Assembly (NCBI RefSeq): GCF_048773025.1
Contig: NC_133544.1
Coordinates: 75,243,001 to 75,307,000 of the forward strand
Direction of reading: 5' to 3'
Length of the DNA stretch: 64,000 nt
From: Camelus bactrianus
Lineage: Eukaryota; Chordata; Mammalia; Artiodactyla; Camelidae
The position numbers and the translations under genes were made by a program. Shown piece after piece: positions 12,830-25,119 of the stretch. Position 1 is the first letter of the stretch. Every line of letters begins with the position of its first letter. Under the pieces are notes generated by a model. It had not been told where the DNA came from. It was given only the letters and a program-made list of their open reading frames with translations, and ran no database searches.

Positions 12830-13305
12830 GTTTGAAGATGTCTCATTTGGATTGGACTAATTCCAAATTCTGTTTTCTTGCTTTTTAATACTAATATACT
12901 TTCAGGCTTTATACACATAAATCAGACATTATATTGATGTTATCACAAATACCACTTTATGTCTCCATGTTTGACTTGGGACGCTGGTAGTTTAGAGGTG
13001 GAGAGGAGGGAATTCCATGTATAACATCAACATCTGCATCAAATCTGAACTCTTCTGTCTCTTCTGCACACAAAACTGGATAATATGATAGTTATGCATG
13101 TTTAGAGGAAACCTTCAATTTATAATTATGCTTAGAATTTTGGGAAAATTTTTAAAGATATTTATCAGAATTATGGAAATTTGTGATAGTGGGTGAAACA
13201 TTCTGCCATATAAAATTCATATTTACCTCTTACATGTGTCAGAGTGCAATATGGTTGTGTCTATGTTGATTATATTTTTGTTTCACTAAAAAAAATGGTA
13301 AAACA
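12830..13305 (+). other. B2M: B2M copy 1 exon 4 (3' UTR)
   Basis: The acceptor CCTTTTTAG precedes GTTTGAAGATGTCTCATTTG, which matches the start of the human B2M 3' UTR exon, and similarity continues to about 13305. The AATAAA expected near the end is absent; an A-run (ACTAAAAAAAATGG, near 13287) stands in its place. Two overlapping AATAAA-type hexamers lie instead in intron 3 at about 12784-12795. The exact 3' end is not visible from sequence alone. Confidence 0.8.
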
Positions 13306-13311
13306 CGTTCA

Positions 13312-16240
13312 GCTTCTCAGAGGAACAATAGCTAACTTCTCAATGTCAGTGGGATCCAGAACACAGTAGAAAGTGATCATGAATGTGGTGAAACAACTGC
13401 CTGCCTAGAATTCCATGCACAACAAAAATATCTTTCAAAAATGACTGCAAATTGACACTTTAGATGAAAACTGAGATCAGCACCAGTCAGATCCTCATTA
13501 AAGGAGATTCTAAATGATACACCTTACGCAGAGGGAAGGCCTACAATGTGAGAAGTGAAGAGCAAGGGAAATGTATCAATTCTGTGTAAAAAGAAAGAAG
13601 CCTGAATACTTAAGTATAATGAATGCCAATGTAGTAAAAAACAAACAAACAAAACACCCAGAACAATTATGTAAGTATAGAAAGAGCAAGTGATGTTAAA
13701 GCATTCAGTGGACTTCTGTTACCCAGAAGGGTAAAGTTATAAACTTTTTTGGTAATTTAAACATGTACATTATATTTCCTAGGGTATCCTCTTAAAAAAA
13801 CATAAACTGAATATTTACTGTCTAACTAGTAGAGGGCACAGGAGCTTCTGGAGTGCTAGTAATGTTTTATTTTTTGCCCTGAATGATGGTTACAAGAAAT
13901 TTTGCTTTGTAATTATTCGTTAAATGATATGTACTTCACATTTTAAAATAATGTTATATTTCATAATAAAAATAATAAAATTGATTCATGTGGTTTAACT
14001 ACAGTAACAGATTAAAGGAAATGGTTCATATGATTATCTCAATATATTTAGAATAAGTGTTCAGTAAAATTCAACATCCACTTATGATTTAAAAAACCTC
14101 ATAGCTGGGGAAAAATGGGAATTTACTTAGATATAAAGGTTTTCTTAACATACATAAATAGACACACATTAATAGAGAGATATTACAGGTATTTTACAGG
14201 TAAGATCAGAAATAATATAAGGATGCCCATTGCTATTTCTGGGTGATATTATACTAGAGGTCCCTGCAGAAAATTAAGACATGGAAAAAAAGTAAAGAGA
14301 ATAAAGTTTTGAAGAGAAGAAACAAAATTGTATTAATTTGATGTCACATATAGACTAACTATATAGAAACCTCAATAAAATCTAAAAAATTATTAGAATT
14401 AATAAGCATTTAACAAATTTGCTGAACAAAAATATCAACATATAAAAGTTAAGTATTTCTTTATACTGGTAACAAATGTAAACTAAAAATATATAATCTA
14501 TAATAGCAATATACATGGTATTCAAATATGTAAAAATATACTATGTATATTCAAATATATAGTATTTAAATATACATATATACAGATTTAAATATATACA
14601 GCATTTAAATGTAAATATACACACCAAACATAAAGCTAACAAAAGATGTCAAGCTTTTACAGGAAAAATTATAAAAATTACAATGTTTTATTGAAAGAAA
14701 TCAATGAAAACTTTAAAAAATGGGGAGAGTGTGTTTATAGATAGTAAGATTAAATATCCTAAAGATATCAATTCTTCCCTACTTGATATATAGCTTTAAT
14801 TGTTAAAAATTTGAATAGTTTTTCATGAAACTTGACAAGCTGATCCTAAAATATGGAAGAGGTTTAGGGAGGGAGAATGACAGATACTACTGAAGAATAA
14901 TAAAATGAGAGATTTATAATTAAAACAGAATGGAAATGGCCCAGGGATGGACAAAGACCAAAGGAACAGCGTACAGCCCAGAGACAAACTCACGCATATA
15001 TACATACACGAGACATTTCAGATCAGTGGTAAAGGAAGGACTTTTTTAAAAAAAAAAAGATGCTGAGACAAATTATCAATATGTAGGGGAAAAGTAGGTC
15101 CCTACCTCACCCTGTGCAAAAATACAAGCTCCAACGAAAAAGGACTTACACGCAAAACTCAAAAATTTTAATCATAGGAAAAAATATAAAACCATTTTTA
15201 TGACCTCAACATAGGAGAAATCACAAATTACATTCATAAAGCAAAGAACTGATTAATGAAACTAATTAAAATTTAGAACTACGTTAAATTAAGAACCCCC
15301 ATGACAGTAAAAAGACTAGCCACAGATTAGAATATATTCATCACACCTCTAACAAAGGATAGGTATCTAAAATATATGAAACACTACAGACCACTAAGAA
15401 AAAGGCAAACACCACTGGAGAAAAAAAGGCAAAAGACTTGAACAGTCACTTTACAAAAATAAGCCACATGTATATATATGTACGGTGTTCAACATTAAAG
15501 CAAGTTAAAATCCATCATACTATCAGATTGCCAAAATATCTGGATATGCCAAGTGTTGCCAAACATAACACAATTAGAAATGATTACATTGCTGGTGAGA
15601 CCATAAACTAATAAAAGAGCTTTGGAAAACTAGAGTACTCTAGTAAAGTTAAACATGCACATGCGCTATGACCCAGCAATTCTACCACTACCGAGAAAAC
15701 TCTCCCAAACGTGCTACAATAGATGTGTAAGAAACTATTTACTGCAACACTGTTTATATCAGCAAACAACTGGAAACAATCTAAAGTTGGATAAATAAGA
15801 CATATTCAGATAATGGAATGCTATACAGGGGTAAAACTGAACAAACTGTAGTTATAAAATTTAACATGGATGAATTACAAAAAATTTTTGAATGAAAAAA
15901 AAACCCCAGCAAGCCCCCCCCCCAAATATATGTACAGTAGCTAAAACTAAATAGCATTATTTGAGTATATCTTTATATGGAGTAAGAAAAAGAAAAGCAA
16001 GGGAATGGTAAATTTTCAGAATGGTAGTTAACTCTGAGGCTGGGGGAGTTAAGGGAACAGAACTGGGATGGACACATGCAATAGGAGGGGTGCACATTCA
16101 AAGATAATCGAGTTCTTGCCTGGATGGTGGGAATAAGGGTATGTGTTTTATTATTGTTGTTGTTATCACTTAAATCATACATATTCATCATTTGTATATG
16201 GGGGAGACTAAGGCCAGAAAATGCTGTATATTCCACACAA
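13312..16240 (+). mobile_element. Old LINE-1 fossil, sense, 5'-truncated
   Basis: LINE-1 ORF2-like segments appear in order: ATTAAAGGAGATTCTAAATG near 13498, AAATTCAACATCCACTTATG near 14067, then CTATGACCCAGCAATTCTAC near 15667 with the usual 3' part after it. The frame is heavily decayed and AT-rich, with no open reading frame of note. It begins exactly where homology between B2M copies 1 and 2 ends. Confidence 0.8.
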
Positions 16241-16263
16241 GCTTAATTAAACTCACTACATAG

Positions 16264-16288
16264 ACACACACACACACACACACACACA
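16264..16288. repeat. (CA)n microsatellite
   Basis: An uninterrupted AC dinucleotide run of about 25 bases. Confidence 0.95.
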
Positions 16289-16299
16289 TACACATACTG

Positions 16300-16470
16300 T
16301 GTAAGGCACAGGCTATGTAGTCACACTGCCTGGGTTCAAACATCTAGTGCTACCACGTACTGCCCAAGTATAGCTAAATTAGAATAAAATTCCTAACCTC
16401 TCTCTGTTTCCTCATCTATAAAATGGAAATAATATTTACCTATAAAATGGATAAGAATATTAGTAATACC
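16300..16470 (+). repeat. MIR-type SINE remnant
   Basis: It shows the typical order: a CTGCCTGGGTTCAAA-like box, then CTCTCTGTTTCCTCATCTAT and AAAATGGAAATAATA. Confidence 0.65.
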
Positions 16471-16599
16471 TGATTATTAACATTGATAAATAGGGAAAAA
16501 CAACTATAAGGAAATAACCCTAAGAGTAAACAAAATCACTTTGGGTAATAGATATATGAGTGATAAATTTTCTTTCTTTCCCTATTACTACATTTTCTA

Positions 16600-17010
16600 A
16601 AATGATATTCTGTAGTATATAAAGATAAGTTTTCCAACAAGTGGTGCTAGAACAACTGAATATCCACATGCAAAAGAATGAGGTTGGGTCCCTTCCACTT
16701 ATCATACACAAAAATTAATCAGAGTGCATCAAAGATCTAAATGTAAGAGCTAAAGCTATAAAACCCTTGTAAAAGTAAATCTTTGTGACCTAAGAATAGG
16801 CACTGGTTTCTTAGCTAGGACACCATAAGCACAAGTAACCAAAAAGAAAAAGAGAGGAAACCAACTAAATCAAAATTAAAAACTTTTGTATTTCAAAGGT
16901 CACCATGGAGAAGGTGAAAAGGCAACCCATAGAACAGGAGAAAATACTTGCAAATTATGTTCCTCGTAAGGGTCGTATCCAGAATGTATAAAGAACTCTC
17001 ATGTGGTTAT
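16600..17010 (+). mobile_element. LINE-1 ORF2 fragment, sense
   Basis: It matches the LINE-1 ORF2 3' region, with CAACTGAATATCCACATGCA near 16653, a GACACCATAAGCACAAG stretch near 16821 and AGGAGAAAATACTTGCAAAT near 16937. It ends just before the SPG11 relics, so the duplication junction probably lies between about 17010 and 17436. Confidence 0.75.
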
Positions 17011-19689
17011 TTTAGCACAATTTAGATAATGCATATCTGTAAACTATAAAATGCTATATAAATTCCATTCTGACGCTACTACAGCTGGATTAGAAGTGTG
17101 GGGACTGCAAAGTGGGAATAAGGGATCATTCCTGTTTCAGGTTCCCACAGCTTGTTTCCACATCATTTCTTCTCCTCAGCTTATTGTTGCCTCAGTGCTT
17201 GTAACTTTCTCTTTTTTAAATAGTAGTTATTGTAACCTTATATCTTTTAATGTCAAAAACGGTAAACTGCTAAGCAGGATTAGGGTAATGAAATAGCCAA
17301 CAATAAGCAAATGGATGATCTTTTGGTGCAAGGTTAAATAAATTCTCCCAGTTGTACCGACTACAATAATCTGTAGTCAGAGTATAGGACAGAGGGATTA
17401 TCAAGCAGAATTCTCCAGACATTTAACTCCGTTACCTCTAGGGCGTGCATGGGGATGGAGCACCGCCCCCAACCATTCAGATGGCAAAGAGAATCCACAG
17501 TTCTGGCGCTTCCATGGATCATTAGTCGATTTAAAAACTCCTCTTGGGTCAGACCAAACAAAATCAGACAGAGTCCATTTTCTATAAGAAAAACAAAAGT
17601 AGACTTTAGTAAATTATTAGGACGTAGGTTTTAGGATTATGACAGGAATTAATCTCTAATTGTGCAATACTTCAGCACTGTAAGTATAAATAGATTTATT
17701 GGGTACCAGTAACTATTATGACATTAATTAATAAATTCATCATGATTTTTTCAAAGAAGAGCTTTATCTTTTAAACACTAACCACAAGGCAAATTCTCAT
17801 AGGAACAATGTATCCTATGACTAGCAGGAAACCTCTCTTTGCTACTTTGTACTGTCTTGTACTATCAATACTTGGAACTTGTAACTATTGAGATGTCACA
17901 TTTCTGGTTTACTAAAATGAAACATTAATAGCATGCTCTTGACACATAGAAATACATGATTACCAAAATCAGGACACTGAAGAAGAAACACATGGTTAGT
18001 TCAATCAGAACTCAGTAGCTCTGTAGGAGGTTATGGCATGGTTATGCTGAATCAATGCGCATCTGACACATCAAACCCGAATGCCTACAGGCAAAACAGG
18101 TGGCGAGAGAAGTGCAAGAAAACCAAACCTGAAAGAAAGCAGCCCATCTAGGAGCACTGAAATTCAGCTCCAACCCATCAATTACTATGCAGGAATGAGG
18201 GCCAGTGTTGCCAGATATTCTAATTTTACAGTAATAACTGGAAATACAGATTTTGTCTGAAACCCTCTAATTTTACAGGCTTGTGAGACACAAATCTTTT
18301 TTTTAAAAGCCTACATAGCGCAAGCCAAGCAAATCCAAACTCATATGGCCTATGAGCTGCCAGCTTACGAACTCTGTACAAACCAAAGTCCTGTGAAGAC
18401 TCCCTGGGTTAAAACCAACTCTTCTTAGACTTAAACTTTTTCTGACTCAGTATCTTAGTACTTAGCTGAGCAGAAATAACCTTAATTAAAAGTCAAACAT
18501 ATGAGGCAACATTACCAACGTTAACACCAAATTTCCTCCATAAAACACTACACTTAGAGGAGTGAGTAGGCACTACATCACCCGGGCAGCAGTAGTAAAA
18601 CAGGTAAGAGAGGTGCTCTCGGCGATGGATTCCAACCTGACACAAGACGTTCTCACCTGTCAAAACGAGGCACAGCTGCTGGTCTCCACCACTGTCTACA
18701 GGGATGCATTTTTTGCCCAGGGAAAAACACTGCATGGCCTGGGTCTCCAAATCCCAGAGGGCAATGGAACAGCCCGTCCTTTCTACTGACCAAGTAAACA
18801 GTGCAGTGAATCCTGTCACAGACACACATGCGAGCTCAAGGGGCTCCTCCTGCTCACTGATGTGCATTCTTTTCCATAATCTTCCTGGATCCCTGGTCTT
18901 GGCGGGACTTTTCCATGGAAAACTGTACTGCCTGTGCGGCAGGCCTTGGGGAATGAAGGCCCAGCTTGGCACACTGGCACTCTGGTCACCAGATTCGGGG
19001 GACTCCAAGTGCAGAATATCCTGGAACCATGGAGCACAACAGGAAGCCTCCAGTTTGGAGCTCTTTATGCTTTCATTCAGTGATGACAGCTGGGCTTTCC
19101 AAGACCTGGAAGATAGGACAGAACTCACATCTGTTACAGTGAAGGGCACTAAGTAAAGCACTAAACCAGGGCAAAGACGCACTTAAGAAAATAAACATGT
19201 CTACCCCTGAAAAGACCTTTAGTGAAAAGGTATTGTGTCAGAATGACAAAATAATTAATAATCATAATCATAATAATAAAGTAAATCCAAAAAGGAGGTT
19301 TCTGTACCTATCAACTTGGAAGGAAAACTTGGTCAGTTTCATGTTGTAGTCAGAATTAACAGGATCATCTTCATCTATGCCTTCAGGGCCTTCAACAGGA
19401 ACGTCTTCTAGAGATCTTTCACACAGTAGGTGTCCTGGGTATTGCCTATGTTTTAAAATAATAGCAATGGCCAAAAAACGATGATCAACCCCAAACCCGT
19501 GTTCCTGTTGAAAATGGGGGTGGGGGCGTGTAAGGGGTGGAGGTATCACAGAGTAGGAAGAGTCCAGACAATAAGTTTCCCTGACCTGGACTTCTTATCT
19601 CCATTGCTTAGGGCAGAGTGATAAAGTCAACCTTGAGAATATGACCGATTTGCACCTATGTGTGGAGATGGATGCTAACTAGATTTATT

Positions 19690-19775
19690 GTAGTGATCAC
19701 TGTGCAATATGCACATATATTGAATCATTATGTACTCACCTGAAACTAATATCATATGTCAATAGCTCAATTAAA
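19690..19775 (+). mobile_element. LINE-1 3' tail, sense
   Basis: It resembles a LINE-1 3' end: TATTGAATCATTATGTACTC, CTGAAACTAATATCATATGT and CAATAGCTCAATTAAAAATA. Confidence 0.55.
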
Positions 19776-22633
19776 AATAATCTGAATCTTAAGGCAGTTA
19801 GCTTTATAAAGAGATAAGACCATTTATTGTATTACTATAATGCAGATGTTATGCTGAAAACTTTATATAAACTAACTTATCTGAGCCTTTCAACAACCTC
19901 CTGAGGTAAATGTAAGCCGCTTTTGCAGATATGGAAACTAAGACTCACAGAAACAGACCAGCTGTTTCTGTCTACCTGACCATAAACCCCAGGTTCTTAA
20001 TTACCCACATACCACCAACACAAAGTTTAAGACTTAGCTTGAGACAAGGAGAATGAGTAAGGACTAGAAAAGCAAAGTATGAATGCAGGCATAGATGGAG
20101 AGTGCATGTGGAAATAGGGCTGTCACTTTTCAGAAGCACAAAGAAGACTGGGATGGCCAAAACACAGGGAATGAGAAACGTGGCAGTGTGAGATGAGGCT
20201 GGAGAAGTTAGCAGAGACAGTTGGGGGTGGGCTTTATGGAGTTTCAGCTTTTATATGGTGGTGGTGGTCAGGGGAGTGTGCCAGTGGGAAGGAAGATAAA
20301 TTATGGTTTAAGCACAGAAGCCATCTGATTAGAAGCAGAAGAGTAGATGGCAGGAGAAAGGGGAGCACGTAACCCCCCTGAGCACTTAGTTAAATTATGA
20401 ACTATTAATCCTTTTGACAATTTGAAGGTAACAGGTTGATATTCATTTGTCAAGGAGATGATGAAAAGAAGTTAAAGAAGGGAAGGTGACAATAAAGAAA
20501 GATGACCCATAGAGAAGGAAGTTCCTCCACCAACAAGATACAGATCCTGTCCCCAGACTTCATACTTGGCTATAGTCCGATAAGATGTGCATTCTAGCAT
20601 CACCCTTCTGGCTGCCCCACAGAAGATGGATGTGAGGAGAGAAGAACAGACATGTGAGACCAAGTTCGAGGCTGTTAAGCTAGTTCAGGTAAGTGATGAA
20701 AGCGGCATGGATCACAGTGATGACAGCGGAGTTAAGTGGACAATACAAGAAACACTGAGGAGGTAGAATGGCTTGGACCTGGTGATTAACTGGATGCGGA
20801 TCTAATACTTAAAAGAGGTTGGAGATGTAGACGAGAGAGGAAAGGGAGACCAGTCCCTGAGAAGGAGGGAAGGAATGGGATCCAGAGCACACACTGTAAC
20901 AGCAGGGAAGCTGGAGAAGATGAGTCAGGAAAGTAGGTTTGCAAATTTAAGGTGAGAAACTGAACGAGCTCCCATTAGATGGTTCTACTTCATTTATAAA
21001 GTAGGAGGTAAAATCATCCAAGAACAGCTGGGGAGAAAGAGATAAATAGAGATTTGAGGAAAATGGAGGTTTAAAAACACTGTTGTAAAGAACGGACTCA
21101 TGAAAAATCATTGCAAAATCTCCAGGCAACACGAGAGACCACTGAAAGTAGTGAGTGTGAACTTATAGTGCTATTCATTTCCCTTTGCAGTTTTCTCACA
21201 AGTGCTCAGTTACTTGGGTGCAGGGACTAAAAAGGCAGGTAAAAATAAAAAAATGATTTGTCAGACCAAGTGGTACCATAGGGCAGGAGCAGGAGTTAGA
21301 GTTCATTCAAGAAAGTAACTAAAATGATGTGTCACAGCATCTATGCTGCAAAAGGAGGGATGTGAAGAAAGAAGGGACCCCTCTCTTCACTTGTAAAGTC
21401 AAGAAATTGGAAATTCCATTAAGTTTAGATGACAGAAGTGTGGGTACTTGAGTAAGCAAACTGTGGTCAGAGTGGGTTGTGTAGAATAGTGATTCAGGAG
21501 AGGAGCAGTTTCATATAATGACAAAGCCCTGTATATGACTATGGGAATAGACTGGGAAGTTGAATTGGAAGGAAAACTCACAGTGGTAAACTGAACAAAC
21601 AAACTACGAGGAACTTGCATGGGGCTTACAGATTCTGCAGGAAACACACACAAAAAATTAGAGAAATAATACAAGACTATATAATTAAATGCTAAACTGT
21701 AGTGCAAAGCAGAAGTGCTACACAAGTTCAAAGAGGAGGAAAATAAAGATAAGTATAAATTTACAACTAGAAGAGATTTAATAAGGAAAGGCTTCATGAA
21801 AGAGATAGATCTCAAAGGATGAACAGGATTTGATAAAATGAAAAGGGGGTGCTGTCATTCTGTATCCAGGGAAAGAAGAACCAGGGTCAGGAGGCAGGAA
21901 AGATAAAAACACTTTTATATTTCAGAGCACACTTAGAAAATAAAACATGCAGTCAACTCCAGACAAGTTATACTATTCAAAGAGCATTCATTTAAAATAA
22001 TCAACAAATAGAGATCACTTTATTTAGTTGACAGGACAGATCCCTAAATTCACTGCCTGGAACAGAACAGAACCTTTTCATTGGCTGATGTTACAGGGGC
22101 TCAGTTCAATGAAATTTGTTCAAAGGAATGTGCCTGCTGCTCTCCTCAGAGTTATCCTGAGGTGTTGCAAAAACAACCAGAGGAATAGAACCCTACACTC
22201 AAGGATCAGAGTAGCTGAGTAGTCTTTTCTCCCTTCTGACCTGTCAAATCGTTTTCCAAGGAAGATGACTAGGAGGTAACTCTACACATACAGGGTATGC
22301 TTTAGTCAGCAAACATGGCCCACTGATACACAAGCACACAATCTGAAAATGTGTTATGTACCCTGCTTAAAAAAAAAAAAGGTGAAAAGGACATTTAAAA
22401 CAAAGGAAAAAATTACAGGAATAAGTTCTGGCTGATATGTGAAGATGAAATTAACCATTTTTTTGGTGATCCAAATAATAAGCAATAAACCCATCAAAGT
22501 GCATACCAGTTACTCAAGGATTTGTTTATTTCATTAATGTTAAGTTAGAACCAAAAGTAATAATGGTTTGCAATGGCCCTAAAAACTGAAAGTCATAAAT
22601 GTAGACTGCTTTATTTTTTAAACAAGCAATTTT

Positions 22634-22728
22634 GGGGTGGAGGATATAGCTTAGTGGTAGAGTGCATGCACGAGGTCTTGGGTTCAATCCCCAGTACCTC
22701 CACTAAAATAAAGTAAATAAATGAATGA
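22634..22728 (+). mobile_element. Camelid vic-1-type tRNA SINE
   Basis: Its A box (ATAGCTTAGTGGTAGAG) and B box (GGGTTCAATCCCCAGTACC) read like a tRNA, followed by a short AAATAAA-rich tail. This SINE type is the main reason for assigning the sequence to camelids. Confidence 0.85.
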
Positions 22729-24083
22729 ACCTAATTACTTCCTCTCCACTCCCAAAAAGCAAAACAAAACAACAAAAAATAAGCAAGTTGCGATGAACAG
22801 GCTGCTGTATTTTTGTGTGCACACTCACATACACACCTATTCCTCTCAAACATAAAAAAAAGTCAGAAGTAAGTAGAAGCTCTAAGTCAAAAAGGAACAC
22901 AAAGAGCACTCAGTTTTACTTAGAAAGCCGCAAGTGTGGGCCCTCCAAGGCAAACACCTGATGAAATCTTCTCAGTTAGACAAAATTAGGTTAAATACGT
23001 TGTCAAAGTCCTTTAAGAGAAAAGTGATCCCTAAGGCAGTCACCCTGTGCCACATAAGAAGCAAGTCTAACACATGGTAAATATGTACATGTAGGAAAAT
23101 AGCTGATTAAGTTCATGAATGTATTTTTCCCTGAACGTTTTACTGAAAAACTGACCATTCTGCCTATACTCCAGTCCTTATAGCTAGAAGCCTAAAAAGT
23201 CTCATCTTTTTGGTATTCTCCTCCCTCTCAATCAACATCTTTACATCCAAGGACACAGATCCTGCCTACACTACTCAGCACAAAAAGAATTCCTCTGCAG
23301 AGCTGCGTGTCAATAATCCTGTCCACTGCCTGTGCAGGCAAGGGTAATGTGAAACAGTTGAGTAACCTAATCTCAGCATCTCTTTCAGGAAATATAACAT
23401 GTAGGATGATATATTTGTTGATGAACAATAACGATGTGTTACTATGAAATGACAGAATTCTCAGAGATAATAAGGAAATACCTATAAAACAAAAGGATAT
23501 TATATCAAACTCAATGGTCACAGGTTTACAGTTGGTAAATTTTATTCTGTTAACATCACACAAGCAGGTAAAAGAAAAGGGAAACAGCACTTAATCCAAC
23601 TCTAGACGGTTATTGTTCACAATCACCTAAGCAAATGGTCATTATCCACGAGGATATGAGAAGATAGCAGACCTTTCACATCTAGAGCCGAGTCTCGTAT
23701 TTATTATGTACCTCATATATCAGTATAGTGTTCCATGTACATGATTTACAGATAAACTCATAGGTGTTGTGGTTTCAGAATTTTTTTTTTAAGGAAAGGG
23801 ATTCACTATCAAAAAATTGATGATTTCTGCTCTAGAGGTGACACCAGCACCATCATCAGGGAGCTTATGTGAAGAGCAGAGCAGGGGGCCCACCCTGGTC
23901 CACTGAGTGAGCCCCTCTAGGGGTGGGGGCATGGTACTGGTGTTCAACAGGCTCTCCAGGTGGTCCTGGTGCTCACTAAAGAAGCAGTGCAGGAAGGAAA
24001 GAGAACATTCCTTGACATGTTCTTGCCAGCGAAAGCACCTGGAGGCCAGCTGTGGAAAGAGAAGAGCCTCTCAGTTGTGCTAC

Positions 24084-24224
24084 CTGATTCTGAAGCACCA
24101 CAGTGACTGGCCGCTCCGAGGAGCCAGGTGGTAGCAGGACGAGTCCCTGAAGCCCTTGGAGGAGTTCGTGGAAGGTCAGGTGACTGATACATTTGCCCAG
24201 AGGTTTGAATAACATTTGTAGGGC
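24084..24224 (-). pseudogene. PATL2: PATL2 C-terminal exon relic
   Basis: One 141-nt exon with good acceptor (CCTCCTTGCAG) and donor (GTAGCA) encodes 47 residues that begin [18 protein letters not shown], include [18 protein letters not shown] and have no stop. This is the C-terminal region of PATL2 just before the human FGISLLYALLSHG exon, which is not found downstream. No other PATL2 exon was recognised between here and B2M copy 2. It sits between SPG11 relics and B2M, as expected if an SPG11-PATL2-B2M unit was duplicated and then lost most of PATL2. Confidence 0.85.
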
Positions 24225-24734
24225 CTGCAAGGAGGTCAGTAAGCACCTCTTTCGGGCTCCTGGACAACTTCACCTTCATCCTCCTTCCTTGCTGACCTGC
24301 CTCTGGCCCCTTCCTGGTCAGGTTACCCACCAGGCCTGTCACCACTGGATGGAGTCCATCATCTCTAACCCTGGTCCTTTGATACTTGTTCTAGGAGGTC
24401 TTTCCTAAGCCAAGTAGCTATGGGGCTCAATACTTCTCAGGGTCTTATCTCTGCAAACCTCCAGAGTACACTCACATCTGTGCTTGTGGGTTTGCCTTGG
24501 TTTATTGTGCCTGAAGATGATCAGCTGTTCCCTTAGTACTTTGTTCTCTAAGCCCCTCACCTGAGGGTGGCAGGGTGGGCCTACCCATGCTCTCCAAAAC
24601 CAGAGTTAGCTGATGGCATGAAGACCATCAGCAGCTTAAAGTACAGAGATAGCACTATTGTCAATGGGCCTCTAGGCCAGTGCTATACTTGGGAGAATTT
24701 ATGCAGCAGCTTTAATATCTTCTCTCTTGTTTTG

Positions 24735-25110
24735 TATATATACATATATTTATTGAAGTATAGTCAGTTTACAATGTTGTGTCAATTTCTGGTGTACAGC
24801 TTAATGCTTCAGTTATATATGAACATACATATATTTGTTTTCATATTCTTCTTCACCATAAGTTACTACAACATATTGAATATAGTTCAATGTGCTGTAC
24901 AACATGAACTTGTTTATCTCCTATATATATATATATATTAGTATCTGCAAATCTCGAACTTCCAATTTACCCCTTTCTACCTCCTCCCTGCTCCCCATAA
25001 CCATAAGTTTATAGTCTGTGTCTGTGAGTCTGTTTCTGTTTTGTAAATAAGTTCATTTGTCTTTTTTAAAGATTCTACATATGAGTATTATTCATTTATT
25101 TATTATTTTT
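24735..25110 (-). mobile_element. LINE-1 3' UTR fragment, antisense
   Basis: It contains TTGAAGTATAGTCAGTTTAC, a stretch beginning GTTACTACAACATATTGAAT and TCTGTGAGTCTGTTTCTGTT, which is the antisense 3' UTR of a younger artiodactyl-type LINE-1. The same segment occurs at 48387-48681. It includes a short (TA)n near 24922. Confidence 0.75.
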
Positions 25111-25119
25111 ATTTTTTAC

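Larger units (their letters stand above)
6325..13311 (+). repeat. Segmental duplication unit A (holds B2M copy 1)
   Basis: This block aligns in the same orientation with 31475-38655 (unit B), and more weakly with about 42650-56300 (unit C). Homology to unit B begins near 6325, at a shared stretch ending in GTAAATAACATCA, and stops at about 13311, where a LINE-1 fossil begins in this copy only. Outside 9801-12489 the two units differ by frequent substitutions and indels (by eye about 85-90% identity in intron 1 and the 3' part), so the duplication is not recent. Confidence 0.85.
19446..23249. other. Intronic sequence of the SPG11 relic
   Basis: It holds a LINE-1 3' tail (about 19690-19775, sense), a MIR remnant near 19860-19960, a camelid-type SINE at 22634 and otherwise A-rich sequence. 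The missing SPG11 exon was looked for here and not recognised. The open stretch at 21399-21815 (minus) has no similarity I know. Confidence 0.5.
17436..23481 (-). pseudogene. SPG11: SPG11 (spatacsin) 5'-part relic, four exons
   Basis: Spatacsin works in lysosome and autophagy recycling; this is a partial copy. In transcript order the exons are: about 23250-23481 (LRILSFHSNTSLLFINKY, LNCFTLPLPAQAVD, DTQLCRGILFVLSS), 19308-19445 (YPGHLLCERSLEDV, DEDDPVNSDYNMKLTKFSF), 18657-19105 (SWKAQLSSLNES, FQDILHLESPESGDQS, IALWDLETQAMQCFSLG, DQQLCLVLTG) and 17436-17581 (LFGLTQEEFLNRLMIHGSA, LCHLNGWGRCSIPMHALE). The last three keep splice sites and join in frame without stops. Exon 1, and the exon that should lie between 19.4 and 23.2 kb, were not found, and the donor of the first relic exon is unclear. 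No further exons appear to the left. The functional gene should lie beyond PATL2, off the left edge. I call it a truncated duplicate; expression is unknown. Confidence 0.85.

Noticed and set aside
16264-16288. Short regular repeat that could be mistaken for an array
   Set aside because: It is a plain (CA)n microsatellite without spacers.
21399-21815. 138-codon minus-strand frame in the SPG11 relic
   Set aside because: It lies in intronic sequence, has no recognisable protein features and lacks splice context.
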